Of a DNA stretch of 64,000 nt, positions 14,170-21,705 are shown piece by piece. Origin of the DNA: a virus. Location of the stretch: positions 26,152-90,151 of the IMG/VR virus record IMGVR_UViG_3300037010_002261; one strand, 5' to 3'. Every line of letters begins with the position of its first letter. Positions within the stretch are counted from its first letter, which is position 1. A program made the position numbers and the translations under genes. Under the pieces are notes generated by a model, which saw only the letters and a list, made by a program, of their open reading frames with translations, did no database searches and had not been told where the DNA came from.

Positions 14170-14434
14170 TAAGAGCTGAACAGCGTAAACTGAAGGTAAG
14201 AAAAGCGGCGACACCCGGGTTCAATTCCCGGCACCTCCACCCAAGCACATATCATGTGTTCTTCGGTGGGGGTGACTTGGCGATCGACCGACGCGTAGTA
14301 TGACCATAGGCGCTCGATAGGTGACTGCCGTAAGCAGCGCAAAGCATTACAAACGCAAACGACTCTGTCTACGCGATGGCGGCCTAATAAGCCTTCGGAG
14401 TTCGTAGCCGTACTTGGCAACAGAAACGGCTACA
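14170..14434 (+). ncRNA. ssrA: Circularly permuted (two-piece) tmRNA, tag ANDSVYAMAA
   Basis: The 3' tRNA-like part comes first: T arm CCGGG-TTCAATT-CCCGG (14215-14231), CACCTCC (14232-14238) and A-CC. A short hairpin spacer (14242-14267) follows, and then the normal 5' end GGGGGTGACTTGGCGATCGA (from 14268). GGGGGTG pairs with CACCTCC over all seven positions (one G-U). The resume codon GCA at 14355 opens a tag reading ANDSVYAMAA and ending TAATAA (14385-14390), close to the E. coli tag ANDENYALAA. A strong hairpin closes at about 14431. This is the gene order of permuted ssrA in alphaproteobacteria, some betaproteobacteria and cyanobacteria. It rescues stalled ribosomes and tags nascent chains. 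Confidence 0.85.
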
Positions 14435-14930
14435 CCCCTTCAGGATATACCCACGTCCTCTTACCGTCAACGACGGCAATTTTCCTGCCTGTAATTGTCT
14501 TAGACAATTTTTCAGCTGACTTGCGTCCATTTTCAGCTGCATTGGGATTCTTTACCCCTTTGTTCCAGGCAGGTTTCCCCGTGCCTTTCCCCTTTCGGCC
14601 TTCGCTGATAGCTTTACAATAGTCTTCAGACATTGTCTTGCCTGCATTCCATGGCAATTGACCTTTCTTGCGACCGACTTTCTGATTGTAGTACTTGGTA
14701 TTGTACTCACAGTCCTTAATTCTGGCTAGTAGATCCCATTCTAGCTTTCGAATCTCTTCAATGTCGCTGATCTTAAGGATTCGACGCTTGAAGTCTTGAG
14801 GTCGATAGTGATATTCACCATTGAACCAACGCGACGATGAGGTGTAGCTGTCTGTCGGTACTCCTTCATGAGAGCCGATGTAGTACATGTTACGCAACGA
14901 GTCGCGCCAGAGATAGATGAAGCCTTGCAT
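14430..14930 (-). CDS. GIY-YIG homing endonuclease, 166 aa
   Basis: N-terminal FIYLWRDSLRNMYYIGSHEG is the GIY-YIG core in the phage Seg-like form, followed by YTSSSRWF. The second half has NUMOD3-like DNA-binding repeats (GKTMSEDYCKAISEGRKGK, PAWNKGVKNP). AT-rich against a GC-rich background. It is antisense to, and abuts the last hairpin of, the tmRNA gene, which is a plausible homing target. Confidence 0.85.
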   Translation of the reverse strand: MQGFIYLWRDSLRNMYYIGSHEGVPTDSYTSSSRWFNGEYHYRPQDFKRRILKISDIEEIRKLEWDLLARIKDCEYNTKYYNQKVGRKKGQLPWNAGKTMSEDYCKAISEGRKGKGTGKPAWNKGVKNPNAAENGRKSAEKLSKTITGRKIAVVDGKRTWVYPEGV

Positions 14931-15037
14931 GAGTACTATGTATCCACTTAGGTGTAGCTGCCTAACGCGCGCCTTGGCCCGTTCTTTTTGCTGTAACCGA
15001 TGTTTCTTTTTGGAATCGAAGTGGATATAATGTGCTC

Positions 15038-15340
15038 ATGGACATTAAACCGCTTCGGCCAATCTTGCTGCTAGCACAGCAAGAGCTGGTCGACAAGCTC
15101 GATGACTCGTACGATGTACGCATTGAGGCTGTCTCTGAACCGAAGGTGCCCACGCTTATCATCAGGCAACACCGAAGAGCCATCTTCAAGGTCTACCCGA
15201 TGAAAGAAGGTCGCTTCCGGATCCTCGACATCGAGGAATCAAAGCGCTTGAAGGAGCAGGTGTTTACCTATGTCAATGGAAAGCACCTGATGGTTAACCT
15301 CCTGATGAGCCGAATCGAATATCAAAGTTATGCCTTCTAA
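15038..15340 (+). CDS. LQQ-family protein, 100 aa
   Basis: RPILLLAQQELVDKLDDSYD followed by strands (VRIEAVSEPKVPTLIIRQ) shows the family pattern. A TATAAT box at 15026-15031 lies only six bases before the ATG, so the mRNA may be leaderless; a GTG at 15032 is an alternative start. Confidence 0.6.
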   Translation: MDIKPLRPILLLAQQELVDKLDDSYDVRIEAVSEPKVPTLIIRQHRRAIFKVYPMKEGRFRILDIEESKRLKEQVFTYVNGKHLMVNLLMSRIEYQSYAF

Positions 15341-15388
15341 TAAATGCCACGGCAGAACGGTATGTGGTAAAATGAATTTCGCCCCTCT

Positions 15389-15425
15389 TCAGGCCTAAAA
15401 CCTGATGTCTCACCCAAAAGGTGAG
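15389..15425 (+). promoter_or_regulatory. Two tandem stem-loops in a gene leader
   Basis: TCAGG-CCTAAAA-CCTGA followed three bases later by CTCACC-CAAAA-GGTGAG, ahead of the ATG at 15448. They could be a terminator pair or a structured leader. Confidence 0.4.
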
Positions 15426-15447
15426 TTGCTTTACTCGAAGCTTGCAG

Positions 15448-15786
15448 ATGCACACCGAGTCATGCACACCATTTTCTTTTATCATCAACCAACTTACTGC
15501 TGCTGAGCAGGAGCGAACCTTAGAAAACATCGAACCGCCTAAACGTCAGCGCGGCCGCCCTGCAAAACCCGTTGAGGAACCCATCGCTCCCAACGCACAT
15601 CGCCATCACCTGAGCGATGCCGACCCAGAGTGCTGCAAGCTAGGCAAGGATGACCGGCGCAAGATCCGCCTCGAGTACGCCGATCTCATGCGCACAGGCA
15701 TGACAACCCCCAACGCAATCCGCAAGCTGTTGCGCCGCTATGAGGTGACCTACAAGGAAGCCTTTGACATCTGCAGGGCCGCATGA
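15448..15786 (+). CDS. AT-hook-containing protein, 112 aa
   Basis: The segment PPKRQRGRPAKP contains the GRP core of an AT hook flanked by basic residues, so it should bind the minor groove of AT-rich DNA. The C-terminal half (YADLMRTGMTTPNAIRKLLR and YKEAFDICRA) looks like a helix-turn-helix. Possible transcription regulator. An upstream GTG at 15421 is an alternative start. Confidence 0.5.
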   Translation: MHTESCTPFSFIINQLTAAEQERTLENIEPPKRQRGRPAKPVEEPIAPNAHRHHLSDADPECCKLGKDDRRKIRLEYADLMRTGMTTPNAIRKLLRRYEVTYKEAFDICRAA

Positions 15787-15830
15787 GCTATAAGCCAGTG
15801 CTTCGCTTTAGCAAGAGCGGCTACCAATGA
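15783..15830 (+). CDS. Micro-ORF, 15 aa, coupled on both sides
   Basis: ATG overlaps the upstream TGA and its own TGA overlaps the next ATG. Encodes MSYKPVLRFSKSGYQ. It may only serve to carry ribosomes from one gene to the next. Confidence 0.35.
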   Translation: MSYKPVLRFSKSGYQ

Positions 15831-16045
15831 GACACGTTGTCTTACAAGCCGCAGGCGGCAGGTGGCACGCCGTCTACAAGCTAGCAGCTGGGTCTTATGG
15901 GAGCGTCGGTGACGCCCCGACCCAACGAGCCGCGCAGGAGCTAGCTGATGAGGCCAACAAGGCTTATGCCGCAGAGATCAAGTTGATCATGCGGGACGCG
16001 AAGCTGCGGGGTCTAACCTTCATCGAGCCTTCAGCCGACATCTAG
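15827..16045 (+). CDS. Hypothetical protein, 72 aa
   Basis: Starts RHVVLQAAGGRWHAVYKLAA with strand-like alternation, then a helix (RAAQELADEANKAYAAEIKL). Resembles small phage proteins with a beta-hairpin plus helix. No function assigned. Confidence 0.5.
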   Translation: MRHVVLQAAGGRWHAVYKLAAGSYGSVGDAPTQRAAQELADEANKAYAAEIKLIMRDAKLRGLTFIEPSADI

Positions 16046-16051
16046 GCTTTG

Positions 16052-16057
16052 TAAATA
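16052..16057 (+). promoter_or_regulatory. Late-type TAAATA box
   Basis: TAAATA followed after GGAGC by the ATG at 16063. Confidence 0.45.
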
Positions 16058-16062
16058 GGAGC

Positions 16063-16536
16063 ATGAAGCTCTCGCAAATCATTGAGTCTTATAAGTATGA
16101 GGCTCCAAGCCCTGACGCTAAAAGCGTTCAGGATGCTAAGCTTAGATTCAAAAAATTGATTGCAGCTGGAGTTCTCTATCATCAAACACGTAAAGAAAAC
16201 GTTGAGTCAATCTTGGCTAACGGTTTCGTAAAGAACTCTTTCTTTAGCTTTAATAAAGTAAATCTGCTTAAGCATGAAGACTGGGTGACGCTTAGCGTGA
16301 AAGGCAGTGATGTCGCCGATGACATCCTTCCCGACCCCGAACACATGTACGCTAGCCATTGGATTAGCGATCTAATGACCGTGAATGGCTGGTCTAGCAT
16401 AGAATTTGAGCGCGTCATTACTGTCATTGACAAAGATATCTTGCCGTGGATATTTTTTGGCATTCAAAAGAAAATATCTACTGGCTTTTGGCTAGTTTGC
16501 AGCAAGCCAATTGACCCCAAGCTTATTATCAAATGA
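16063..16536 (+). CDS. Possible ADP-ribosyltransferase-fold protein, 157 aa
   Basis: Residues about 38-60, VLYHQTRKENVESILANGFV, match the H-x-T...I..IL..G element of the ART superfamily (RNA 2'-phosphotransferase, DarT and related NAD-binding folds). The rest is not diagnostic and a catalytic Glu is not obvious. More AT-rich than neighbours. It overlaps the NTase gene by ATGA, suggesting joint action. Confidence 0.4.
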   Translation: MKLSQIIESYKYEAPSPDAKSVQDAKLRFKKLIAAGVLYHQTRKENVESILANGFVKNSFFSFNKVNLLKHEDWVTLSVKGSDVADDILPDPEHMYASHWISDLMTVNGWSSIEFERVITVIDKDILPWIFFGIQKKISTGFWLVCSKPIDPKLIIK

Positions 16537-18323
16537 CTTTCAAGACCTTCCTCTCCGAAGCCCTCATCCTTGAAGGCGGCGCCGCTATCAAGGGCTCCCA
16601 CCCGCTGACCCAAGCCGAGGCTCGGGAGATCGGCATGCAGGTCATCTGTGACCTCAAGGTCAAGCTTAACCTCCCGTCATCAGCTATCGCGCTTGTCGGC
16701 AGCGCCGGTTTGAAGGAGCCCGACCAGCTCTCAGGTGATATCGACGTCGCGGTGGAGGCTGATGTTACGCTCGTCAAAACCGCCGTAGAGCAGCTGGCTT
16801 TGAACGGCCAATTCCGCCACATGCCGGGCCTTAATGTCTACAGCTTTGCGCGGCTCCATGGGTCAAAGATAGCCCAAGTTGACATCATCCCTACAACGAA
16901 CCTCAAGCTAGCGAAGTGGGCCTACTACAACGCCCCGAACGACCTGAAGCTAGGCTTGAAGGGCTCTCACCGCAATGAGCTGCTGTTTGCAATCGCGAAG
17001 TATGCGGAGTACAAGGTGACGGCCAGGGCGGCAGACGGCCAAGAGACGGCAAGGAGTAGGCTTGCATTCGATCTAAGCCGTGGGCTCTATAGGTCAACAC
17101 AGGACAAGGCAGGAAAACGCGGGATCACGAAGTCCTTCAAGACCACGGGCAAGAGCCTGATCACCAGCGACCCTGACAAGATCTGCACCATCCTCTTCGG
17201 CTCAAGCGTGAGCGCGAAGCAGGTCATGACCTACGGCGACGCCTTCAAGCTAATGATGTCATCAAGCTTCCCGCACAAGGCACAGCTGAAGGAGATCCTG
17301 AAGCGAGCCGTTGAGGGCTTGGAAAGCAAGAAGCTGGTCGTACCTGCTGAGCTACGCCAGGCGTGTACAAGTAAGCTCAATGAAGCCAGCACGTTGCGGT
17401 CACGGGCTCTCTTGATCCAGCAGGCTATCGTTGACGCGCTGCCTAAGCACAATGTCAAGATTGAAGATGGCGGCAAGGAGGTCGTCGTCTATGATCACCT
17501 CGGCGACAAGCTCTACGACGTAAGCATCGCGAACCTCTTGGGTGATGATGCCGCTCTACCTCACTGGGTCGCGAACCTCTTGGGTGATGATGCCGCTCTA
17601 CCTCACTGGGTCAAGCTACATGTTGCTTATGCGGAACGTACTGCGTTCTTGAAGATCATCACAGCGGCAGGCTTTAAGCGGAACCACGTTAACTACACGC
17701 AGGAGTACGAGCTTACTCTTGATGATCGACGGCTCATCGCAACGACTAAGCATCCGCTAACAATCTATGTGAGCACGCTTGACCGCTTCAGCGTTGAGCG
17801 AGTCCGAGTGCGTGACGTTGAGCAAACAAGAGAGGCCATCGCTTACTCTAAGACAGTCCACCTCGACGACAACGTGATCCAACGGACTATCGCCGACGGC
17901 CCTGTTGAGAAGATCTTTGAAGAGGTTGAATACAGCAAGCGCGTGATGCTTTCGCTTCAGCAGAAGTTCATCGGCTTTGAGACGCCTAGAGGCCGTGAGT
18001 TTGACGACGTCAAGATGAGTGGCGGCGTACTGCATGCATGCCTTAGATGCCAGCACTACAATTGGACATTCGGCGCATCGCACGTGCCGTACTCAGGCAA
18101 CAGGGACAGGTTGAGGGTCACCTTGAAAGCCAGCGGCGGTGACTATGACACCGAATGCTCGTACATCATCCGCCGGGTGCCTAACGAAGAACGCATCCTG
18201 ATGTTTGTTGACGGCGGCGCGCTCACCGACGGCGAGGACGAAGCTGTGTTTGATACTTGGGAGCAAGCTCTCAATAAGCTCATGTCAGAGCTAACTGCCA
18301 TCTTCAGCGACCAAGACGAGTGA
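16533..18323 (+). CDS. Nucleotidyltransferase fused to two LQQ domains, 596 aa
   Basis: Residues about 53-75 read LVGSAGLKEPDQLSGDIDVA: the GS and D-x-D of the DNA-polymerase-beta-like NTase superfamily. VDIIP further on supplies the third acid. Residues about 290-330 (RALLIQQAIVDALPKHNVKI) and about 470-520 (VMLSLQQKFIGFETPRGREF) are two copies of the LQQ domain. Between them is an exact 14-residue tandem repeat. Likely substrate: RNA or a small molecule, unknown. Ends tail-to-tail with the next gene with no gap. Confidence 0.6.
   Translation: MTFKTFLSEALILEGGAAIKGSHPLTQAEAREIGMQVICDLKVKLNLPSSAIALVGSAGLKEPDQLSGDIDVAVEADVTLVKTAVEQLALNGQFRHMPGLNVYSFARLHGSKIAQVDIIPTTNLKLAKWAYYNAPNDLKLGLKGSHRNELLFAIAKYAEYKVTARAADGQETARSRLAFDLSRGLYRSTQDKAGKRGITKSFKTTGKSLITSDPDKICTILFGSSVSAKQVMTYGDAFKLMMSSSFPHKAQLKEILKRAVEGLESKKLVVPAELRQACTSKLNEASTLRSRALLIQQAIVDALPKHNVKIEDGGKEVVVYDHLGDKLYDVSIANLLGDDAALPHWVANLLGDDAALPHWVKLHVAYAERTAFLKIITAAGFKRNHVNYTQEYELTLDDRRLIATTKHPLTIYVSTLDRFSVERVRVRDVEQTREAIAYSKTVHLDDNVIQRTIADGPVEKIFEEVEYSKRVMLSLQQKFIGFETPRGREFDDVKMSGGVLHACLRCQHYNWTFGASHVPYSGNRDRLRVTLKASGGDYDTECSYIIRRVPNEERILMFVDGGALTDGEDEAVFDTWEQALNKLMSELTAIFSDQDE
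17529..17612 (+). repeat. Perfect 42-bp tandem duplication in the NTase gene
   Basis: Bases 17529-17570 are repeated exactly at 17571-17612. In frame, this doubles ANLLGDDAALPHWV. The lack of any difference means it is very recent or an assembly artefact. Confidence 0.95.
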
Positions 18324-19451
18324 TCAGAACTCGAGCAGGTCGAGCCTGAACGGCGGTTCCGGCTTCATGTCCACGGTCTTGCCGTAGTCACCCGTTGGGA
18401 TGTCATCGGCCGCAACACCCTGCTCCCGCAGCTTAAACGGCGTCAGGTCGTAGGTCACGTCCTTGCGCCGCTTCATCGCCTCAGGCTCCTTGAGGAACTT
18501 GTTGTAGACGCTGCACTGGCACAAACCTACCTCTAAGCTGTTGGCCGTATAGAAGGTTTGGTCCTTCTTGAGAATCTTGCCGTCCCAGCCGTCCAAGTTT
18601 TGGAACTCAACCGGCACCTTGACATCAGGCATCAGAGTGTCTTGATGCTCAACGAGGAGGTTAATGAGCTTATTGGGATTCAGCTTGACGCCGGCGCTCT
18701 TCATCGGCTCAAACAGCCAGTCAAGCGTGGCGATCGCGCCGCCGCCAGCTGCGCAGAAGCTTTCTTCGTGCGAGTATGCGGCTTCCTTGAGGTTGGCGGC
18801 CATCATGACAGCGTTGCCGCCGAAGTACGGGCCTACACCTCGAGGCTCGCAGTAAGCCTTGTAAGCGTCTTCGAGGGTCTTCGCCTCGATGACCTTCTTC
18901 ACCCAGCCGTTACGCTTGAGGTGAGCCATCCACTCGACGATGTCCAACGAGTCAGCCTTGCGGGCCGGGTCGTTGTACTTCTGCTTGCAGTAGTTGCGGC
19001 CTTCTGTCTGGATCGACGTGTGTAGCTCAGTCGTAGTCCAGATGGGATGCTTGTGCTTGCGGGCAAAGGCGATGTTGGCTCGCAGGGACTCGACGTAGTC
19101 CTGGTCATCGTAGACACGGTCAAAGTCTATGTGCGCCTTGGCTGTGTCGGTGATCCCGGTCAAGTAGGTCAGGATGTAGGTCGGGCCATACCAGTAAGAC
19201 AACGACGCGTTGCAGACCTTGTCCTCGGGTGAGAGCTGGCTTGACGGAACGCCGATGATGTCGCGCGCCAGCATCCGGCGGTCAGACGGCGCTAAGACCA
19301 GCGGCTGGAAGTACATAACGTCCGGCGAGAGGGCCGTGGTGTAGCTGTAGGTCTTGTTGTAGTGAGCCGCAAGACCTCGGACGTTCATCTGCTTGAGGAA
19401 GTAGCAGAACTGGTCCCAGCGGGAGCGGTCAAGGTAGTTGAGGACTGTCAT
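18324..19451 (-). CDS. Possible HMUDK-helical / glutamyl-putrescinyl-thymine enzyme family protein, 375 aa
   Basis: The second half has the order KTLEDAYKAYCEPRGVGPYF, GGNAVMMAANL, then SFCAAGGGAIATLDWLFE. This recalls the DNA-glycosylase-like helical family involved in thymine hypermodification (5-hmdU kinase helical domain and the amino acid:DNA transferases), where a GxGPF helix-hairpin-helix is followed by a D-F-V-x-GPG-A motif. The first half (SYWYGPTYILTYLTGI) is not recognised. If correct it would act on modified thymines in phage DNA. C-terminus LLEF is shared with the gene at 20366. Confidence 0.4.
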   Translation of the reverse strand: MTVLNYLDRSRWDQFCYFLKQMNVRGLAAHYNKTYSYTTALSPDVMYFQPLVLAPSDRRMLARDIIGVPSSQLSPEDKVCNASLSYWYGPTYILTYLTGITDTAKAHIDFDRVYDDQDYVESLRANIAFARKHKHPIWTTTELHTSIQTEGRNYCKQKYNDPARKADSLDIVEWMAHLKRNGWVKKVIEAKTLEDAYKAYCEPRGVGPYFGGNAVMMAANLKEAAYSHEESFCAAGGGAIATLDWLFEPMKSAGVKLNPNKLINLLVEHQDTLMPDVKVPVEFQNLDGWDGKILKKDQTFYTANSLEVGLCQCSVYNKFLKEPEAMKRRKDVTYDLTPFKLREQGVAADDIPTGDYGKTVDMKPEPPFRLDLLEF

Positions 19452-19678
19452 GGGTGCGGCTCAAATCCGTGTGCTTGCAGGTTGCCAACGCAAGACAGCA
19501 GCGTCGTCTTGCCGTCAAGGCGGCGCATGCCGTAGTAATAGTCATCCTTGCCGTGCACCAAGCCGTAGAGGACCCAGATGTAGCCGTCATCGTCGATGAA
19601 CTTGGTGTCGAGCAGCGGTTCAACTTCGGCGACAATAGCGCGCCAGTTGCCTTTGCCTTTGCAAATGCAGTCAGTCAT
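19448..19678 (-). CDS. Hypothetical protein, 76 aa
   Basis: Small protein with two N-terminal Cys (CICKGKG) and a WVLYGLVHGKDDYYYGMRRL segment. A TAAATA box (complement of 19683-19688) ends four bases before its ATG. Overlaps the next gene by four bases. Confidence 0.5.
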   Translation of the reverse strand: MTDCICKGKGNWRAIVAEVEPLLDTKFIDDDGYIWVLYGLVHGKDDYYYGMRRLDGKTTLLSCVGNLQAHGFEPHP

Positions 19679-19685
19679 TGGCTAT

Positions 19686-20135
19686 TTAGGGTAGCGGCCG
19701 GCGGTAGGCGGTGAGGGTGTCAATGACCGTCTTCCAGTCGGTCTCGGCGTCAAAGCCAGCCTTGTCATCTAGCAGGACGTTGAAGTAGAACTTCTGGTTA
19801 AAGCTTGCGTACTCGGTCTCACCGCACTCGGGATTGCAGTTGAGGTAGACGCAGTCCTGCTCCTTGGGAGAGAAGATGTCCTTGAAGATGTGGTCCTTGT
19901 GCCGCTGCATGTCTTCTGGGCTGAGGGAGGACCAAAGGATGATCCGTGACTCAGGGAAGCTGAGGATCAGCTTCAAGCTTTCAATCACCAGCGGGTAGTG
20001 AACGCCCAGGACCTTGCTGTCATATGACGGCACGAGGATGGTCTCGTGGATGTCAATCGCCCAGTAGATGCGGTCCCACTTACGAGCTGCAGCTTTCTTG
20101 TAAGCCAGCTTGATAACGTTGGTCAGCGATTTCAT
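19686..20135 (-). CDS. HAD-superfamily phosphatase-like protein, 149 aa
   Basis: Motif I WAIDIHETIL (D-x-H-x-T), motif II IILWSS, and motif IV NVLLDDKAGFD match the HAD hydrolase fold; a motif III Lys may be the one before DHIF. Small phage HADs are often 5'-nucleotidases or polynucleotide 3'-phosphatases. The start at 20135 gives the common TAAcATG junction; a longer start would run into the upstream gene. Neighbours suggest nucleotide or modified-base metabolism. Confidence 0.6.
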   Translation of the reverse strand: MKSLTNVIKLAYKKAAARKWDRIYWAIDIHETILVPSYDSKVLGVHYPLVIESLKLILSFPESRIILWSSLSPEDMQRHKDHIFKDIFSPKEQDCVYLNCNPECGETEYASFNQKFYFNVLLDDKAGFDAETDWKTVIDTLTAYRRPLP

Positions 20136-20136
20136 G

Positions 20137-20364
20137 TTAGAAGGGATAGGGCGGCCGTTTCGCAGCGCGCGCAATCATGGCAGGAGTCGGGTTGAGCACT
20201 GGGTTGAAGGTTTCGAACTTCATGCTGTGCATGTCAACCGAGGTGACGGTGCCGTCCTCGAGCTCGATGATGGTGCCAAAGCCCATGAAGGCAGCGCGAA
20301 AAGGTGATTCTCACGGCTGCCCCTTGCGAGGCAGGAAGACGATGACCACACGTTGTTCAGCCAT
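20137..20364 (-). pseudogene. 75-codon gene interrupted by an in-frame TGA
   Basis: Starts after a TGAcATG junction and ends with a TAAcATG junction, both typical here. The product reads MAEQRVVIVFLPRKGQP, stop (TGA at 20311-20313), then ESPFRAAFMGFGTIIELEDG and on to PPYPF in the same frame. A TGG would restore it. Either a nonsense mutation, readthrough, or two tiny genes (the second starting at ATG 20286). Confidence 0.5.
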
Positions 20365-20365
20365 G

Positions 20366-21514
20366 TCAGAACTCCAAGAGGTTTGAAACGACGGGGACTA
20401 CCTTCTGGTGGACGGGGTTGGGCCTGTTGCCCTTCAAGTCCCAACGGTAGTTGCACCAGCCAAGGTGGACCGAACGTGGGCGCTCCATGAACTTCATGAA
20501 GTCCACTGGGTCCATGGCGTACCAGCTCTCAGGCCAGCTGAACACCGTCCAGCTGTTGCGAGCGGCGATGTCATGTAGCCCAGCGATGAACTGGTCCAGC
20601 ACCGCTTTACGCTCGAGGCGGGTGCCGAAGAACGGCGTGCCCTTGTACCAGCCCATCTTCGGAACCACGCGGGACTCGTCCTCGATGGGCAGCGGAGTCA
20701 CCAGCTCAATCGGCCGCCCGGCCAGGAGGAGGGCCTGCTCGTAGTCGGCCAGCAGCTTGGCGCATGCGGCTTTGGGGTCAGGGTCACGGCAAAGGTGGTG
20801 ACGAATGTCGATGCTGCCGTAGTAGCAGGTCAGCGTGTCGATGTCAGCCAGGTCAAAGCCTGCGCCGGTGATCTCATTGAGAAGTCCCTTCTTGATGACG
20901 CCGGCGAGCGTGCGCCCGTCCTTGCGCAGCACCATTGAGCCTGCCTTGTAGGCCGAGTGAGCGTGCGAGTCGCCCATGACCAGGTGCCTAACCTTGCCCT
21001 TGGCGTAGGTGAAGCCTGGGTCAAGCACGTACTCGTCGGCCAGGATCTGGTCGCACTTCTCCTGGTACTTCTCCCAGTCGGTGGCGCGCCAGGCGTCGGA
21101 GCAGACCGGGCGTGTAGACTTGTAACGGCCACGCTTACCGTAGTCGAGCATCGGCCAATCAAGCGACACGATCTTGATGTGCTTGTGCTTGTCCCACATA
21201 ATCCGCTGGAAGTACCACGCGGACTTGTCCAAGCCGATGTCGTAGACGTTGACGATGTTGCTGTCGACGAAGTTCTGCATCGCCATGTCCTGGTAGAGCA
21301 GGATGACGTCATACTGATCCCAAGCCGTGTACTCGGCTTCAGGCTTGCTGCCTTCATGGATGGTCTCGCAGTCAACGCCGAGGTTGACCATCTGGTTGGA
21401 TCGGAGCTGAGCCCACGAGTTGCCGTGCGAGTGCTCGTCATCGGTCAGGCGTCGTTGCAGGAGGTCGATGCCGACCTTCTTGCCCTTAAAGTCATCGAGG
21501 GTCCAAATTGCCAT
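20366..21514 (-). CDS. SGNH/GDSL-hydrolase-like protein, 382 aa
   Basis: Block I appears as VMGDSHAHSAY (residues about 178-188), a second block as CYYGSIDIRHHL, and a late His in PRSVHLGWCNYRW. This fits the Ser-Asn/Asp-His layout of SGNH hydrolases, although the block V Asp is not clear. About 150 N-terminal residues have no clear family. It lies upstream of the HAD and the thymine-enzyme-like gene in one leftward operon. Confidence 0.45.
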   Translation of the reverse strand: MAIWTLDDFKGKKVGIDLLQRRLTDDEHSHGNSWAQLRSNQMVNLGVDCETIHEGSKPEAEYTAWDQYDVILLYQDMAMQNFVDSNIVNVYDIGLDKSAWYFQRIMWDKHKHIKIVSLDWPMLDYGKRGRYKSTRPVCSDAWRATDWEKYQEKCDQILADEYVLDPGFTYAKGKVRHLVMGDSHAHSAYKAGSMVLRKDGRTLAGVIKKGLLNEITGAGFDLADIDTLTCYYGSIDIRHHLCRDPDPKAACAKLLADYEQALLLAGRPIELVTPLPIEDESRVVPKMGWYKGTPFFGTRLERKAVLDQFIAGLHDIAARNSWTVFSWPESWYAMDPVDFMKFMERPRSVHLGWCNYRWDLKGNRPNPVHQKVVPVVSNLLEF

Positions 21515-21515
21515 G

Positions 21516-21668
21516 TCAGCGCACCTTAACGATCATGTAGTAGAGGAAGGGTACAGCCGCAAGCATCAAGAGGACAATGTCATCTGCGAGCCACAACCTG
21601 AGGCAAGCAACAGCGGACGCTCCGTAGAGCACGACAACCGTCAGAAGGGTGTTGCGGAGGGTAAACAT
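21516..21668 (-). CDS. Small membrane protein, 50 aa
   Basis: Two hydrophobic stretches (LLTVVVLYGASAVACLRLWL and IVLLMLAAVPFLYYMIV) separated by ADD. Upstream on this strand lies TTCACC-N17-TACAAT (complement of 21677-21705), so it probably has its own promoter. Confidence 0.6.
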   Translation of the reverse strand: MFTLRNTLLTVVVLYGASAVACLRLWLADDIVLLMLAAVPFLYYMIVKVR

Positions 21669-21705
21669 GGTCTCGGATTGTAACACAGCTTTGCCCGCAG
21701 GTGAA

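Noticed and set aside
14176-14243. A half tRNA with a T arm and CACCTCC acceptor strand
   Set aside because: No 5' half precedes it; the complementary GGGGGTG lies downstream with a tag ORF, so it is the acceptor piece of a permuted tmRNA.
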